From assembly GCF_009720485.1 (NCBI RefSeq), contig NZ_CP045245.1:744001-808000 (forward strand): DNA of 64,000 nt, read 5' to 3'. Positions 7,815 to 16,673 of this stretch are shown one piece after another. This DNA is from Cellulomonas sp. JZ18. Its GTDB lineage: Bacteria > Actinomycetota > Actinomycetes > Actinomycetales > Cellulomonadaceae. The translations under genes and the position numbers were made by a program. Below the pieces are notes generated by a model. It was not told the DNA's origin, did not search any database, and saw nothing but the letters and a program-made list of their open reading frames with translations. How positions within the stretch are numbered: position 1 is the first letter of the stretch; every line of letters begins with the position of its first letter.

Positions 7815-10108
7815 TCACTCTCCCTGGAGCCCCGACGGCCGGGTCACCCGCCCCAGCAGCGGCAGGATCGCCGCGGTCGTGAGCAGCACGACGGCCGCGG
7901 CGCCACCGGCCGTCACGCCGATGCCCGTCCAGTCGACCCGGACCGGCGCGCCCGTGCCTGCCTGGAGGACCGTGGCCAGACCGGTGCCCACCGCCACGGC
8001 CAGCCCGATGCCGAGGGTCATCGGGATGGCGACCTGCCAGAGCACCGACAGGCCGAGGGTCCGCCGGCGCGCGCCGACGGCGACGAGCACGGCGAGCGGA
8101 CGGCGGCGCTCGCGCAGCTGCTCCGCCACGTTCACCAGCAGGCTGGCGCCGACGACGAGCAGCAGCGCGACCGTGCCGACGAGCAGCCCCTGCCGGATGG
8201 GCGTGAGCCCGGCGTCGGCGGCCGCCGGGTCGTCCACCACCACGTACGCGCGCGGGTCGACGGCCGAGGCCGCGGTGCGCAGGTGCTCGGCGGCGTCGGG
8301 GACGGTGGCGTCGAGCGTGACCCGCACCGTGGCGGCGGCGTGCAGCTCGGACGGGACCACGACCGCGTCGCCGAGCGCCGCCGGGGTGACGAACAGCGAC
8401 GTCGCACCGCCCTGCGTCTCGGGCGTCGTCGGCTCGACCGTGGTGGCCGTCGCGGGCAGCGTCCACGTCGAGGCACCCGAACCGGGTGCGCCCAGCACGT
8501 ACGACGTCCCGGGCGCCGGGGCCTCGCCGCCGCCCGGCGGGGCGACGACCAGGACGTCGCCGTCCGCGCACTCGCGCACCCCCGTCCCGGCGGCGAGGGC
8601 GGCACAGCTGCCGACCGTCAGCACGATCTCCTCCCCGTCCGCGACCGGGCGGGCCAGCGTGTGGACCTCCGTGTCGACCGACCGGACGCCGGGCGTGCCC
8701 CGGAGCGCGGGCTCCCACTCGCGCCCGTCGGACCCCGGCCGGCCGTCGGACACGACGGCCTCGACCGTGCGACCGCGTTCGCCGGGGGCGGCGCCCTCCG
8801 CGCCCATGAGCCCGTGGACCGCGATGAGCGCGGCCACGGAGACGACGACGGCGGACACCGCCCGCACCGACGTGCCGCTCTCGAGCTGCAGGCGCCGCAC
8901 CGCGAGGTCCCAGGCGAGCCCGCCAGCACCCAGCCGTGCCACGACGACGTCGACCACCCACGGCAGCAGCAGCGCGACCCCGACGAGCAGCAGGGCCATG
9001 CCGGGCAGCACGAGCGCCTGACCGGATTCGTCGAACGACCCGCGGCCCACGTGCACCAGCGGGACCAGCAGGAGCGCGAGCCCGACGGCCGGCAGCGCGA
9101 GACGCCACCACAGCCGCCGGCGCACCTGCGCACCGAGCCGCACCACGCCCAGCGGCTCGACGACGACGCGCCGCAGCGCCGCGCGGGTCACGAGCACCGA
9201 CGCGACGGGCACGAGCACGACGACGAGCGCCGCGAGCAGCGGGGACGGCCGCAGGTCGGCGGCGTGGAACGACATGCCGTGCGGCACGGACGACGCCACC
9301 GCGCCCCGCACGAGGGCGAACAGCACGGCCCCGACGACGACCCCGCCCAGCCCACCGACGAGCGTCTCGCCCGCCGCGACGCGGCGCGTGGTCGCCGCGT
9401 CCGCACCGACGAGCCGCAGCGCGGCGAGCCGCCGGTCGCGGGCCTCGCCGCCGAAGCGGACGGCCGTGCCGATGAACCCGGCCACGGGGACGAGGAGCCC
9501 GGTGAGCCCGACCAGGGCGAGCAGCAGGCCGGCGGGCTCACCGCCGCCGGTGGGGCCGGCGGTCCGCCCGAAGCGCTCGACGCGGGTCGCGCTCTGCGCG
9601 GTGAGCTCGTCGGTGCCGAGGTAGAGGTACAGCTCGCCGGGGCCGACGACGCCCTCCGCGCCGACGGTCCCGACGACCCGCTCGCCCCAGCGCCCGCGCA
9701 GCGCCGCGCCCTCCGGCGACTCGAGCAGCCGCAGCAGACCCGGCGAGACGAGCGCGTCCCCCGGGGCGAGGGGCGGTCGACGCCGGGCGGCAGGGGCGCC
9801 CGGTCGCCCTCGGCCTGCAGCAGGGTGCCGACCACCACCTCGTCCCGGTACTGGGAGAGGAACCGGTCGACGAGCACGGTCCCGTCGCCCGCCTCGGCCA
9901 CCGCGGGGCCGGGCGCCCGAGCGGCGTCGATCGTGGCGCGCCGGTCGAGCACCGTGGGGATGCTCGCCACGAGCAGCAGCATCGCGACGCCGACCCCGAC
10001 GCCGGCGGCGACGAACGCGAGCCGCGCCCACCCGGAGCGGCCGCCGCTGACGCTCATGCGCACGCCCAGCGCGAGGTCCGCGACCGCGCTGCTGCGTCCC
10101 CGCCTCAC
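7815..10108 (-). CDS. ABC transporter FtsX-type permease, frameshifted
   Basis: About 764 residues once read through. The N-terminal part (GTG 10108, VRRGRSSAVADLALGVRMS...) carries the first membrane helix and the outer domain. The frame is broken at the G4 run 9770-9773 (C4 on the coding strand), where one extra C gives a continuous ...VDRPLAPGDALVSPG. The second part has two FtsX blocks of three to four helices each and a large outer domain between them, ending at 7815. Start GTG 10108 overlaps the stop of the ATPase by four bases. Together with that ATPase and the PadR gene it forms an efflux or surface-signalling operon of the DUF214/FtsX type often found next to PadR regulators in actinobacteria. 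Confidence 0.85.
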
Positions 10109-10833
10109 GCGGTCACCTGCTCGCGCACGCGGCCGTCGCGCACGACCGCCTCGCGGTCGGAGTACGCGGCGACGCGCGCCTCGTGCGTGACGAGCACGAC
10201 GGCGGCGCCGGTCTCGCGCGCGGCCCGCACGAGCAGCTGCATGACGCGCTCGCCGTTGAGGGAGTCGAGCGCCCCGGTCGGCTCGTCGGCGAACACGACG
10301 CGCGGTTGCGCGATGAGCGCGCGGGCGACGGCGACGCGCTGCCCCTGGCCGCCCGAGACCTGTCCGGGCCGCTTGCCGGCGACGTCGGGCACCTCGAGGC
10401 GGCCGAGCCACTCGCGCGCGGCCTGCTGCGCCTGCCGGCGTCCGACGCCCGCGAGGCGCAGGGGCAGGGCGACGTTCTCCTCGCAGGTGAGCTCGGGCAC
10501 GAGCTGGCCGAACTGGAAGACGAACCCGAACTGCGAGCGGCGCAGCGCGCTGCGCTCGGCGTCGGACATGGCGGTGACGTCCTGGCCGTCGAGGACGACG
10601 CGGCCCGCGTCGGGTCGCAGGATCCCGGCCAGGCAGTGCAGCAGGGTCGACTTGCCGGAGCCCGAGGGGCCCATGAGCGCGAGGACCTCGCCGGGGTGGA
10701 CCGCGAGGGAGGCGTCGGCGAGGGCGGTCGTCGCCCCGAACGTGACGCGCAGGCCCTCGGCGGTCAGGAGCGGGCGGTCGCGGGGCGAGCGGTCGAGGTC
10801 GGCGCCGGTCGCGGCGGTCGGGAGGTGGGTCAC
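10105..10833 (-). CDS. ABC transporter ATP-binding protein (LolD/MacB-like)
   Basis: 242 residues. Walker A GPSGSGKST, Q-loop in FGFVFQFGQLVPELT, signature VSGGQGQRVAVARAL, Walker B VVFADEPTGALD and the H-loop VLVTHE are all present. GALDS after the Walker B and the short length are typical of ATPases that serve FtsX-type permeases. It is the partner of the permease that starts four bases before its stop. It lies just downstream of the PadR gene in the same direction (52-base gap), so it is probably under that regulator. Complete and uninterrupted. Confidence 0.93.
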   Translation of the reverse strand: MTHLPTAATGADLDRSPRDRPLLTAEGLRVTFGATTALADASLAVHPGEVLALMGPSGSGKSTLLHCLAGILRPDAGRVVLDGQDVTAMSDAERSALRRSQFGFVFQFGQLVPELTCEENVALPLRLAGVGRRQAQQAAREWLGRLEVPDVAGKRPGQVSGGQGQRVAVARALIAQPRVVFADEPTGALDSLNGERVMQLLVRAARETGAAVVLVTHEARVAAYSDREAVVRDGRVREQVTA

Positions 10834-10885
10834 GGGTTCCCCCAGGGGGTGGACGGGGCCGGTTCAGGGCCGGCTCGGGACCGGT

Positions 10886-11407
10886 TCAGGGCCGGACGGT
10901 CGCCGCGAGGTCGTCGAGGCGTGCGGCGGTGAGCTCGAGCCAGCGCAGGTCCGCCTCGAGGTGGAACAGGGCGTGGTCGCACACGAGCTGGTCGGCCAGG
11001 TCGCCGCCGGCCTTGCGACGCGTGAGGTCGCGCATGAGCCGCAGGTGCTCGGCGCGCTGGGTGTCGAGGACGGCGGCGGGGTCGTGGCCGGTCAGCAGCG
11101 CGAGCACGACCTTCGTGTAGAGCGCGCTCTGCAGGTACGGCTCCGGCTTCTCCGGCTGCGCCAGCCACCGGTCGACGTCGCTGACGCCGGCGTCGGTGAT
11201 CGCGTACCGCTTGCGGTCCGGGCCGTCGCCGGGCTCCGACTCCACCTCGACGAGGCCGTTGCGGAGCAGCCGCGCGAGGGTCGCGTACACCTGGCCGTAG
11301 GCGAGCGGGCGGTCCTGCCCGAAGCGCTCGTCGTAGGCGCGCTTGAGGTCGTAGCCGTGGCGGGGGCCGGCCTGGAGCAGGCCGAGGAGCGCGGGGGCGA
11401 CGGTCAT
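10886..11407 (-). CDS. PadR family transcriptional regulator
   Basis: 173 residues. N-terminal winged helix (APALLGLLQAGPRHGYDLKRAYDERFGQDRPLAYGQVYATLARLLRNGLVEVE) followed by the beta wing (DRKRYAITDAG) and a C-terminal dimerising helical region, the PadR subfamily with a long C-terminus. ATG 11407 was chosen because the PadR fold begins at MTVAPALL and a palindromic AT-rich promoter lies immediately upstream; the longer frame would translate the operator. It heads the ATPase/permease operon and most likely represses it, being released by a toxic compound, as in LadR/LmrA-like systems (family knowledge, not shown here). Confidence 0.92.
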   Translation of the reverse strand: MTVAPALLGLLQAGPRHGYDLKRAYDERFGQDRPLAYGQVYATLARLLRNGLVEVESEPGDGPDRKRYAITDAGVSDVDRWLAQPEKPEPYLQSALYTKVVLALLTGHDPAAVLDTQRAEHLRLMRDLTRRKAGGDLADQLVCDHALFHLEADLRWLELTAARLDDLAATVRP

Positions 11408-11415
11408 GACGAGCA

Positions 11416-11447
11416 CTATACACACAACGTATACGCGTCGCGTATAG
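11416..11447. promoter_or_regulatory. PadR operator/promoter
   Basis: An AT-rich island in otherwise G+C-rich DNA. It holds the inverted repeat CTATAC (11416-11421) ... GTATAG (11442-11447) around a perfect palindrome CGTATACG (11428-11435). On the minus strand TATAGT (11415-11420) is a good -10 for the PadR gene, eight bases before the ATG at 11407. The site therefore lies over the promoter, as expected for autoregulation of a PadR repressor operon. Confidence 0.75.
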
Positions 11448-11525
11448 CCCGCGCCCGGTGCTCGCGACCCGATGGGCGCGCCCACCGGGTCACGCCCTGC
11501 CGGCGCGTCGGCGCGGCCCGCCCTC

Positions 11526-11531
11526 TACGGT
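11526..11531 (+). promoter_or_regulatory. -10 element of a probable leaderless promoter
   Basis: TACGGT followed by six bases (GGCGGC) and the GTG at 11538. This spacing puts transcription start on the start codon, a common arrangement in actinobacteria. It also decides the start: the in-frame ATG 66 bases upstream would lie before the promoter. Confidence 0.55.
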
Positions 11532-11537
11532 GGCGGC

Positions 11538-13063
11538 GTGGACCCGTTCCGTGGCACGCCGTCCACCGCCCGGGCCTCGCCGGCCCTCGCGTGGGGGGTC
11601 GCCGCGGCGGCGGCCGCGCTCGCCCTCGTGGTCCGGTGGCGCGCGCTCGGCGGCGCGGCGGGCCTGTCCGGGTACCACGGGTACGACGACGGCGTGTACT
11701 ACGCCGCCGCCGCGGCGCTGGTCCACGGGGACGTGCCGTACCGCGACTTCCTCCTGCTGCACCCGCCGGGCGTCGCCCTCGCGCTCGCGCCGTTCGCCGC
11801 GCTCGGCGCAGGGCTCGGTGACCCTGTGGGGCTGGCCGCCGCGCGGGTCGCCTTCCTGCTCGTCGGGGTGGCCAGCACCGTGCTGGTCGTGCGTCTCGCC
11901 GCCCGGTGGGGGACCGTTGCCGCCGTCGTCGGGGGCGTCCTCTACGCCGTCTCGGCCGCGGCCGCCGTGGCCGAGCGGCTCACGCTGCTCGAGCCGCTCG
12001 GCACGCTGACGCTGCTCGGCGGCGTCCTCCTGCTGCGGCGGGCCGCCGAGGCGGCGCCCGCCCGCGGCCGCGCGCTGGTGCTGCTCGGTGGGGCGGTGCT
12101 CGGGCTCGGCGTGACGGTGAAGATCTGGAACGTCGTGCCGGTCGCCGTCGTCCTCGCGTGCCTGTGGGTGGGTCGGGGCCGCGGGGTCGCGGGCCGGGCG
12201 GCGCTCGGGCGGCGGCCGCGGCCGCGGGCGTGCTCGCGCCGTTCGCGGTGCTCGCCGGTCCGGCGATGCTGGAGCACGTCGTGCTCGACCAGCTCGGGCG
12301 CGGGCGCAACGGGCGCGACGTGCGCGCGCGCCTGGAGAGCATCACCGGTCTCGACGGAGCGCTCGCCGCCGAGCCCCACGACCCGGGGCCGCTGCTCGCC
12401 GTCGTGCTGGTCGTCGTCGCGGCGGCCGCGGTCCTCGCCTGGCGCGCCCGGGTGGGTCGGCTGTGGGTCGTCGTGCTCCTCGCGCAGACGGCCGTGCTGC
12501 TGCTCTCGCCGTCGTACCTGCCGCACTACGCCGCGTACGCCGCGGCCGCGCTCGTGCTCGTCGTGGGCGCGGGCGTGTCGACGGTCCCCGTCCGGGTGCG
12601 TGGCGTGGCGGCAGTGGCGGCCTGCCTGACGCTCGGGCTCGCCGGCGGTGCGCTGCGCCCGGCTCCCGTGCCGCCGTTCCCCGCCGAGGAGATCCGCGCA
12701 CAGCTGCCGGACCGCGGCTGCGTGCAGGCCGACGCCCCGGCCACCCTCGCGCTGCTCGACCTGCTGTCGGCCAACCTCGACCGCGGCTGCCCCGTCCCCG
12801 TCGACCTCTCCGGCCACGCGTACGCCGTCGGTGCGCGTGACGCCGACGGGCGGCCGGTGCCCCGCGTCCGGAACGCGTCCTGGCAGCGGACCGTGCTCGA
12901 GCACCTGACGGCCGGGTCGGCGGCGGTGCTCGCCCGCGGCGTCGGCAACGGCTTCGACGAGGCGACGGCGCGCGCCCTCGCCCGGTACCCGACGGTGTTC
13001 CGCTCGGGCGGCGTCCGGGTCCTGCTCGTCGACCCGGGCGGCACGGGCACCGACGCCCCGTGA
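11538..13063 (+). CDS. Glycosyltransferase-39-like polytopic membrane protein, frameshifted
   Basis: About 508 residues when the break at the GGG run 12207-12209 is closed by one G. Many membrane helices; the first outer loop has the GYDDGVYYAAAAALVHGDVPYRDFLLLHPPG pattern typical of dolichyl-phosphate-mannose-type mannosyltransferases (Asp-Asp near the end of helix 1, then the HPPG loop). After about nine helices comes a soluble C-terminus (EEIRAQLPDRGCVQADAPATLALLDLL... ) that fits the periplasmic domain. Likely transfers a sugar from a polyprenyl phosphate outside the membrane. GTG 11538 is placed six bases after TACGGT (11526-11531), suggesting a leaderless message. Confidence 0.8.
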
Positions 13064-13161
13064 CGACGCGCGCCGGACGCCTTCCGGATCGTCCGGTTCG
13101 TCCCTAGCCTGGTCGCGGCCCGGCGACGACGCCGGGGCACCGTCTCATGGGGGAGCACGCG

Positions 13162-14640
13162 ATGCCGCACGCCACCGAGCTCGAGCAGCACGACGACCAC
13201 CCGCACGACGACCACCCGCACCACCCGACTCGGGCACCGCTCGGCCGCCGCACCTTCCTCGCGCTCGGCGGCGTCGCCGCGGCGGCCGTCGCGGGCGCGA
13301 GCGGCGCCGCGGCGCACGACGGCCGCAGCTGGGGCCCGAGGCCGACGCCGCACCACGGCCGCCGGCGCCACCACGGGGGGCGCGGCGGTGCCCAGCGCGC
13401 CGCGGTCGGGTTCCTGCAGGCCGCGACGGACGCCTACCCGTCGGTCAACACCGGACCGCGGCTCGCGCAGAGCTACGCCGACGAGCTCGGCCTGTTCAGC
13501 ACCGCGTTCGTCTACGACAACGCGCTGGCCATCGGCGCGCTGCTCGCCGACGGCCGCCGCTCGAGCGTCGCGACGGCCCGCGTCCTCGGCGACGGGCTCG
13601 TGTTCGCGCAGGAGAACGACCCCGACTTCGACGACGGCCGGCTGCGGCAGGGCTACAACGTCGGGCCGTACACGTTCTACGACGGCACGCCGCAGCCCGA
13701 CGGCCTCGTGCGGGCCGACGGCCGGGCGAACGTCGGCTGGCAGTTCGGCTTCCTCGGGACCGCCGTCGGCGACATGGCGTGGCCGGGCATCGGCCTGCTG
13801 CACCTGTTCCGCGCCACGGGGGACCCGCGCTACCGGGACGCGGCCGTGCGGATCGGGCAGTGGATCACGACGAACACCTGGTCCACGCAGCCGCTCGGCG
13901 GGTTCTCGTTCGGCGTCGACGGCGCGAACCAGCCGGTGCCCAACGGGTCGACCGAGCACAACATCGACTGCGTCGCGTTCTTCGGCATGCTCCGCCGCGC
14001 CACCGGCGACCGCACGTGGGACGCCGCCGCGCAGCACGCGCACGCGTTCGTGCGGCGCATGTGGGAGCCGGCATCCGGCTGGTTCTGGACGGGCACGAAC
14101 GACGGGGTCGAGATCAACCGCGACCCCGTGCCGCTGGACCCGCAGACGTGGAGCCGGCTCGCGCTGCAGGAGCGGCGCTACGACCGGGCGCTGGACTGGG
14201 CGGGCACCGGCCTCGCCGTCGTCGACGACGCGTCGGCGCCGACGTCGCAGCTGCCCGACGGAGAGCAGGTCTCGGGCGTCACGTTCAGCACCGCGTCGAC
14301 GACGTCGACCGCGCAGTACAACGGCATCACCGTGCACCCGCAGGGCGTCTGGCTGGAGGGGACCGCCCAGCTCGCGACCTCGCTGCTCGACCGCGACGCG
14401 CGCGGCGACCGGCAGCGCGCCGAGCGCCTGCTCGACCAGGTGCGGCACGCGCAGGACGTGCTCGGCGGCGGGCAGCGCATCGGCGGGACCGAGGTGGACG
14501 GCGGCATCGTCGCGGCGTCGTCGTTGCTCGACACCGGCTTCGGGTTCGGGTACTTCCAGGTGCAGCACGTCGGCGCGACGTCGTGGTTCCTGTACGCGGC
14601 GACGCGCACGAACCCGATGCGGTGGGGCGGCGTCTGCTGA
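13162..14640 (+). CDS. Tat-exported six-hairpin glycosidase-like protein
   Basis: 492 residues. The ATG at 13162 is preferred over the in-frame ATG 13147 because GGGGGAG lies six bases before it. A His/Asp-rich N-terminus (HDDHPHDDHPHH) precedes a twin-arginine signal GRRTFLALGG with an Ala-rich core. The mature part, after a basic His/Arg linker, has the repeated aromatic helix-hairpin pattern of (alpha/alpha)6 barrels: VNTGPRLAQSYAD, FVYDNALAIGALL, YNVGPYTFYDG, VGWQFGFLGTAVGDMAW, TEHNIDCVAFFGML, GWFWTGTNDGVEIN and QYNGITVHPQGVWLEGTAQLA. This suggests a secreted glycan hydrolase folded before export, possibly with a bound metal. The exact family is not certain. Confidence 0.8.
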   Translation: MPHATELEQHDDHPHDDHPHHPTRAPLGRRTFLALGGVAAAAVAGASGAAAHDGRSWGPRPTPHHGRRRHHGGRGGAQRAAVGFLQAATDAYPSVNTGPRLAQSYADELGLFSTAFVYDNALAIGALLADGRRSSVATARVLGDGLVFAQENDPDFDDGRLRQGYNVGPYTFYDGTPQPDGLVRADGRANVGWQFGFLGTAVGDMAWPGIGLLHLFRATGDPRYRDAAVRIGQWITTNTWSTQPLGGFSFGVDGANQPVPNGSTEHNIDCVAFFGMLRRATGDRTWDAAAQHAHAFVRRMWEPASGWFWTGTNDGVEINRDPVPLDPQTWSRLALQERRYDRALDWAGTGLAVVDDASAPTSQLPDGEQVSGVTFSTASTTSTAQYNGITVHPQGVWLEGTAQLATSLLDRDARGDRQRAERLLDQVRHAQDVLGGGQRIGGTEVDGGIVAASSLLDTGFGFGYFQVQHVGATSWFLYAATRTNPMRWGGVC

Positions 14641-14687
14641 GCCTCCGGCCGCCGCCGTGGTCCCGTCGACCCTCGCCGGCGCGAACC

Positions 14688-14731
14688 CGGAGGTCCTCAG
14701 CACCCGAGCGCGCGGGTGCTGAGGACCTCCG
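14688..14731. terminator. Perfect 18-bp palindrome, intergenic
   Basis: Arms 14688-14705 (CGGAGGTCCTCAGCACCC) and 14714-14731 are exact complements around an eight-base loop GAGCGCGC. It lies between the plus-strand glycosidase and the minus-strand tRNA gene, so it can terminate from both sides. No T tract follows. Its core (CAGCACCCG..CGCGC..GTGCTGA) recurs in the hairpin at 44866-44929. Confidence 0.8.
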
Positions 14732-14788
14732 AGGTTGCCGGGAGGTGGGTAGGCGGGGTCGGCGGTGACGCGTCGGGGCCCCCTGCGG

Positions 14789-14861
14789 TGGGCCCCGTGG
14801 GGATCGAACCCACAACCCGCGGATTAAAAGTCCGCTGCTCTGCCAGTTGAGCTAGAGGCCC
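14789..14861 (-). tRNA. tRNA-Lys (anticodon TTT)
   Basis: Minus strand. Acceptor arm GGGCCTC pairs with GGGGCCC, with one G-T pair. The D arm is CTAGCTCAACTGGCAGAG; the anticodon stem GCGGA/TCCGC encloses loop CTTTTAA with anticodon TTT; the T arm GTGGG-TTCGATC-CCCAC is canonical. 73 bases including discriminator A. The genome does not encode CCA: the three bases after the discriminator read CCG. Confidence 0.97.
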
Positions 14862-15150
14862 GGGTGATGAGGGGATTCACTCGTGGAACCCGCGGGACAA
14901 CACCGGTGTCGTCCGCGAGTGGCCGGGAGGGCGCCTGCAGGCGACGGGACCGACGGTACAGCCTGGTCACGACGATGCGGGATCGCGGCGAGCCTCCCGG
15001 GGAGGGTCGGTGCGTCGGCCTGTGGGATCAGTGGAACCCTCGGGACGACGACGATGTCCTTCGCCCCCGCAGACGACCCGTGCCTCGTGGCCACCGGTAG
15101 CGGCGGCGACGGTCTGGCGTGCGCCCAACCGTTTTGAGGGCGACGCCTGG
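14862..15150. other. Non-coding stretch upstream of tRNA-Lys
   Basis: No convincing gene. It holds the upstream region of tRNA-Lys and two imperfect 27-base direct copies, around 14884-14910 and 15032-15058 (both begin TGGAACCC and end with TGTC, five mismatches). Codon bias is weak in all frames. Confidence 0.4.
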
Positions 15151-15261
15151 ATGTGGGGCTGGGTCGTCCCCGGCATCCTCATCACCGTGATCGTCGACAC
15201 CTGGCTGGTGAGGGACCTGACGCGGAGCTCCCGATCCCTCACGTCGAGCGGGGAGCGGTAG
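15151..15261 (+). CDS. Possible 36-residue single-helix membrane peptide
   Basis: ATG 15151 opens MWGWVVPGILITVIVDTWLVRDLTR with one membrane helix and a Ser/Arg-rich tail. A GAGGG stands about ten bases upstream. It is followed 90 bases later by a two-helix membrane protein in the same direction. It is short and unsupported by a known family, so it may be chance, but the frame keeps high third-position G+C. Confidence 0.35.
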   Translation: MWGWVVPGILITVIVDTWLVRDLTRSSRSLTSSGER

Positions 15262-15351
15262 GGATGCGGGCAGGCGTCGCAGGGACCTGCGCGCGTACGC
15301 GGGCACTGGCCTGTGCGGCTGTTCGCTCACGTCGGGAAGGGAAGACCGATC

Positions 15352-15969
15352 ATGGTGTCCACCGGTGCCAGCGGGAACGCCCTCTGGGGCGTTCTCACGA
15401 TCGTCGCCGCGCTCATCATCGTGATCGTCGCGAACGAGGTCCTCGACAGAAGGAGGCGGAAGTGGGCGCTCGACATGGCCGCGGGAGACTGCATGACGTT
15501 CCGTGAGGTCCGGTACGCCTCCACCGGCATCCGGGTGGCCGTCGTGCTGATCGGCGTGGCCGTGGCGGTGCACACGCTCATCAGCGCCTGGCCGGGCACC
15601 ACCTCGGACACCGAGCGTTTCCTGTTCGCGATCCTCTCGGCAGCCGTCGTCGGGCTGTGCTTGCTCGTCGCGCGGATGTCCTCGGTCACGGAGGTCACCG
15701 TCGCTGGTGTCGAGCTGAGGTTCCGACTCGGCATCACGATCTGGCGTCGGCACATCCCGCGGGACGACCTGTCCATCGACGGGGTCGAGCGGGTAGGGGT
15801 CGTGCGGGCCGGCGGGCTCGGTCTGCGCTACCTCGGTGGCGGACGCACCGTACTCACGGTGAGCCCCGGCCCTGGTGTCGTCCTGCGGACGCGTGGCGGC
15901 GAACGCACCTACGTCGTCGGGAGCGACCGGGCGGACGAGCTCGTCGACGCACTGTCACCACATCGCTGA
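15352..15969 (+). CDS. Two/three-helix membrane protein with C-terminal beta domain
   Basis: 205 residues from ATG 15352, with GGGAAGGGAAG just upstream. A first helix (about 8-28, ALWGVLTIVAALIIVIVANEV) is followed by a basic loop, then MTFREVRYASTG, then two helices (about 60-78 and 90-110). The cytoplasmic C-terminus (WRRHIPRDDLSIDGVERVGVVRAGGLGLRYLGGGRTVLTVSPGPGVVLRTRGGERTYVVGSDRADELVDAL) is beta-rich and looks like a PH-like or DUF3093-type domain, in which a membrane hairpin precedes an all-beta domain. A decayed relative is found at 7592-7810. Function unknown. Confidence 0.7.
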   Translation: MVSTGASGNALWGVLTIVAALIIVIVANEVLDRRRRKWALDMAAGDCMTFREVRYASTGIRVAVVLIGVAVAVHTLISAWPGTTSDTERFLFAILSAAVVGLCLLVARMSSVTEVTVAGVELRFRLGITIWRRHIPRDDLSIDGVERVGVVRAGGLGLRYLGGGRTVLTVSPGPGVVLRTRGGERTYVVGSDRADELVDALSPHR

Positions 15970-16024
15970 CCCGTGCGCCGGGTCGCGTCCGAGCTCCTCC
16001 TCGACCCCTTGCGCTCGCGCTGTG

Positions 16025-16042
16025 AGTGAACGTACATTCACT
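16025..16042. promoter_or_regulatory. TetR operator overlapping the tetR promoter
   Basis: AGTGAACGTACATTCACT, an almost perfect 18-bp palindrome. TACATT (16033-16038) inside it is a -10 placed six bases before the ATG at 16045, so the repressor would sit on its own leaderless promoter. A related half-site pair (AGTGAACGGTCAGTCACA, 16647-16664) lies before the MFS gene. Confidence 0.8.
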
Positions 16043-16044
16043 GT

Positions 16045-16602
16045 ATGCCCCGCACGATCCTCTCCACCGCCGACCTCCGGCGCCCCGTCGTCGCCTCCGC
16101 CGGCGTCCGCGCCTTCGCGCGCGGCGGCTACCACGGGACGACGATCGCGGACGTCGCGCGTGAGGCCTCGATCTCGCCGGCCTACGTCATCAAGCTCTTC
16201 CCGACGAAGGATCGGCTCTTCGCCGCGGCGCTGGACGCGTGCTTCGACCAGGTCGTGGACGCGCTCGAGGCGGGTGCCGCGGCCGCCGCCGACCGCTCGC
16301 CCGAGGGTGTGCTCGACGCGATGGGCGGCGCGTACGCCGCGCTCATCGCGGACCGCACGCTGCTGCTCCTGCAGGTGCACGCGCAGTCCGTGGCCGAGCT
16401 CCCCGAGATCGGGGAGGCGTTCCGCCGCGGCCTCGAGCGCGTCGTCACGCTCGCGCGTGAGCGGTCGGGTGCGGACGACGCGGCGGTGCAGCGCTTCGTC
16501 GCCTACGGCCAGCTCTGCCACCTGCTGGTCGCCGGCGGCATGGTCGACCTAGCCGAGCCGTGGGCGCAGCTGCTCAACGCCGGCATCCGGCACCCGGACT
16601 GA
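16045..16602 (+). CDS. TetR family transcriptional regulator
   Basis: 185 residues. N-terminal HTH: GVRAFARGGYHGTTIADVAREASISPAYVIKLFPTKDRLFAAALDACFDQVVDAL is the classic TetR_N pattern. The C-terminal half is helical (GGAYAALIADRTLLLLQVHAQSVAELPEIGEAFRRGLERVV...), the ligand and dimer domain. The palindrome at 16025 ends two bases before the ATG, and a similar site precedes the next operon. It therefore most likely represses itself and the MFS exporter that starts 72 bases after its stop, in the manner of drug-responsive TetR/MFS pairs. Confidence 0.93.
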   Translation: MPRTILSTADLRRPVVASAGVRAFARGGYHGTTIADVAREASISPAYVIKLFPTKDRLFAAALDACFDQVVDALEAGAAAAADRSPEGVLDAMGGAYAALIADRTLLLLQVHAQSVAELPEIGEAFRRGLERVVTLARERSGADDAAVQRFVAYGQLCHLLVAGGMVDLAEPWAQLLNAGIRHPD

Positions 16603-16646
16603 CCGCTCCCGTCCCGCCCGCCCGTCCCTCGACCGTCGCGCAAGTG

Positions 16647-16664
16647 AGTGAACGGTCAGTCACA
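16647..16664. promoter_or_regulatory. TetR operator of the MFS operon
   Basis: AGTGAACGGTCAGTCACA shares GTGAGTGAACG with the site before tetR. It ends directly at the AGGAG ribosome binding site (16664-16668) of the MFS gene. It looks like the second site of the same repressor, with one arm diverged. Confidence 0.65.
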
Positions 16665-16673
16665 GGAGTCGAC

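Noticed and set aside
14884..15058. Two imperfect 27-base direct copies near tRNA-Lys as possible attachment sites
   Set aside because: They do not overlap the tRNA 3' end, differ at five positions and enclose no integrase or mobile genes.
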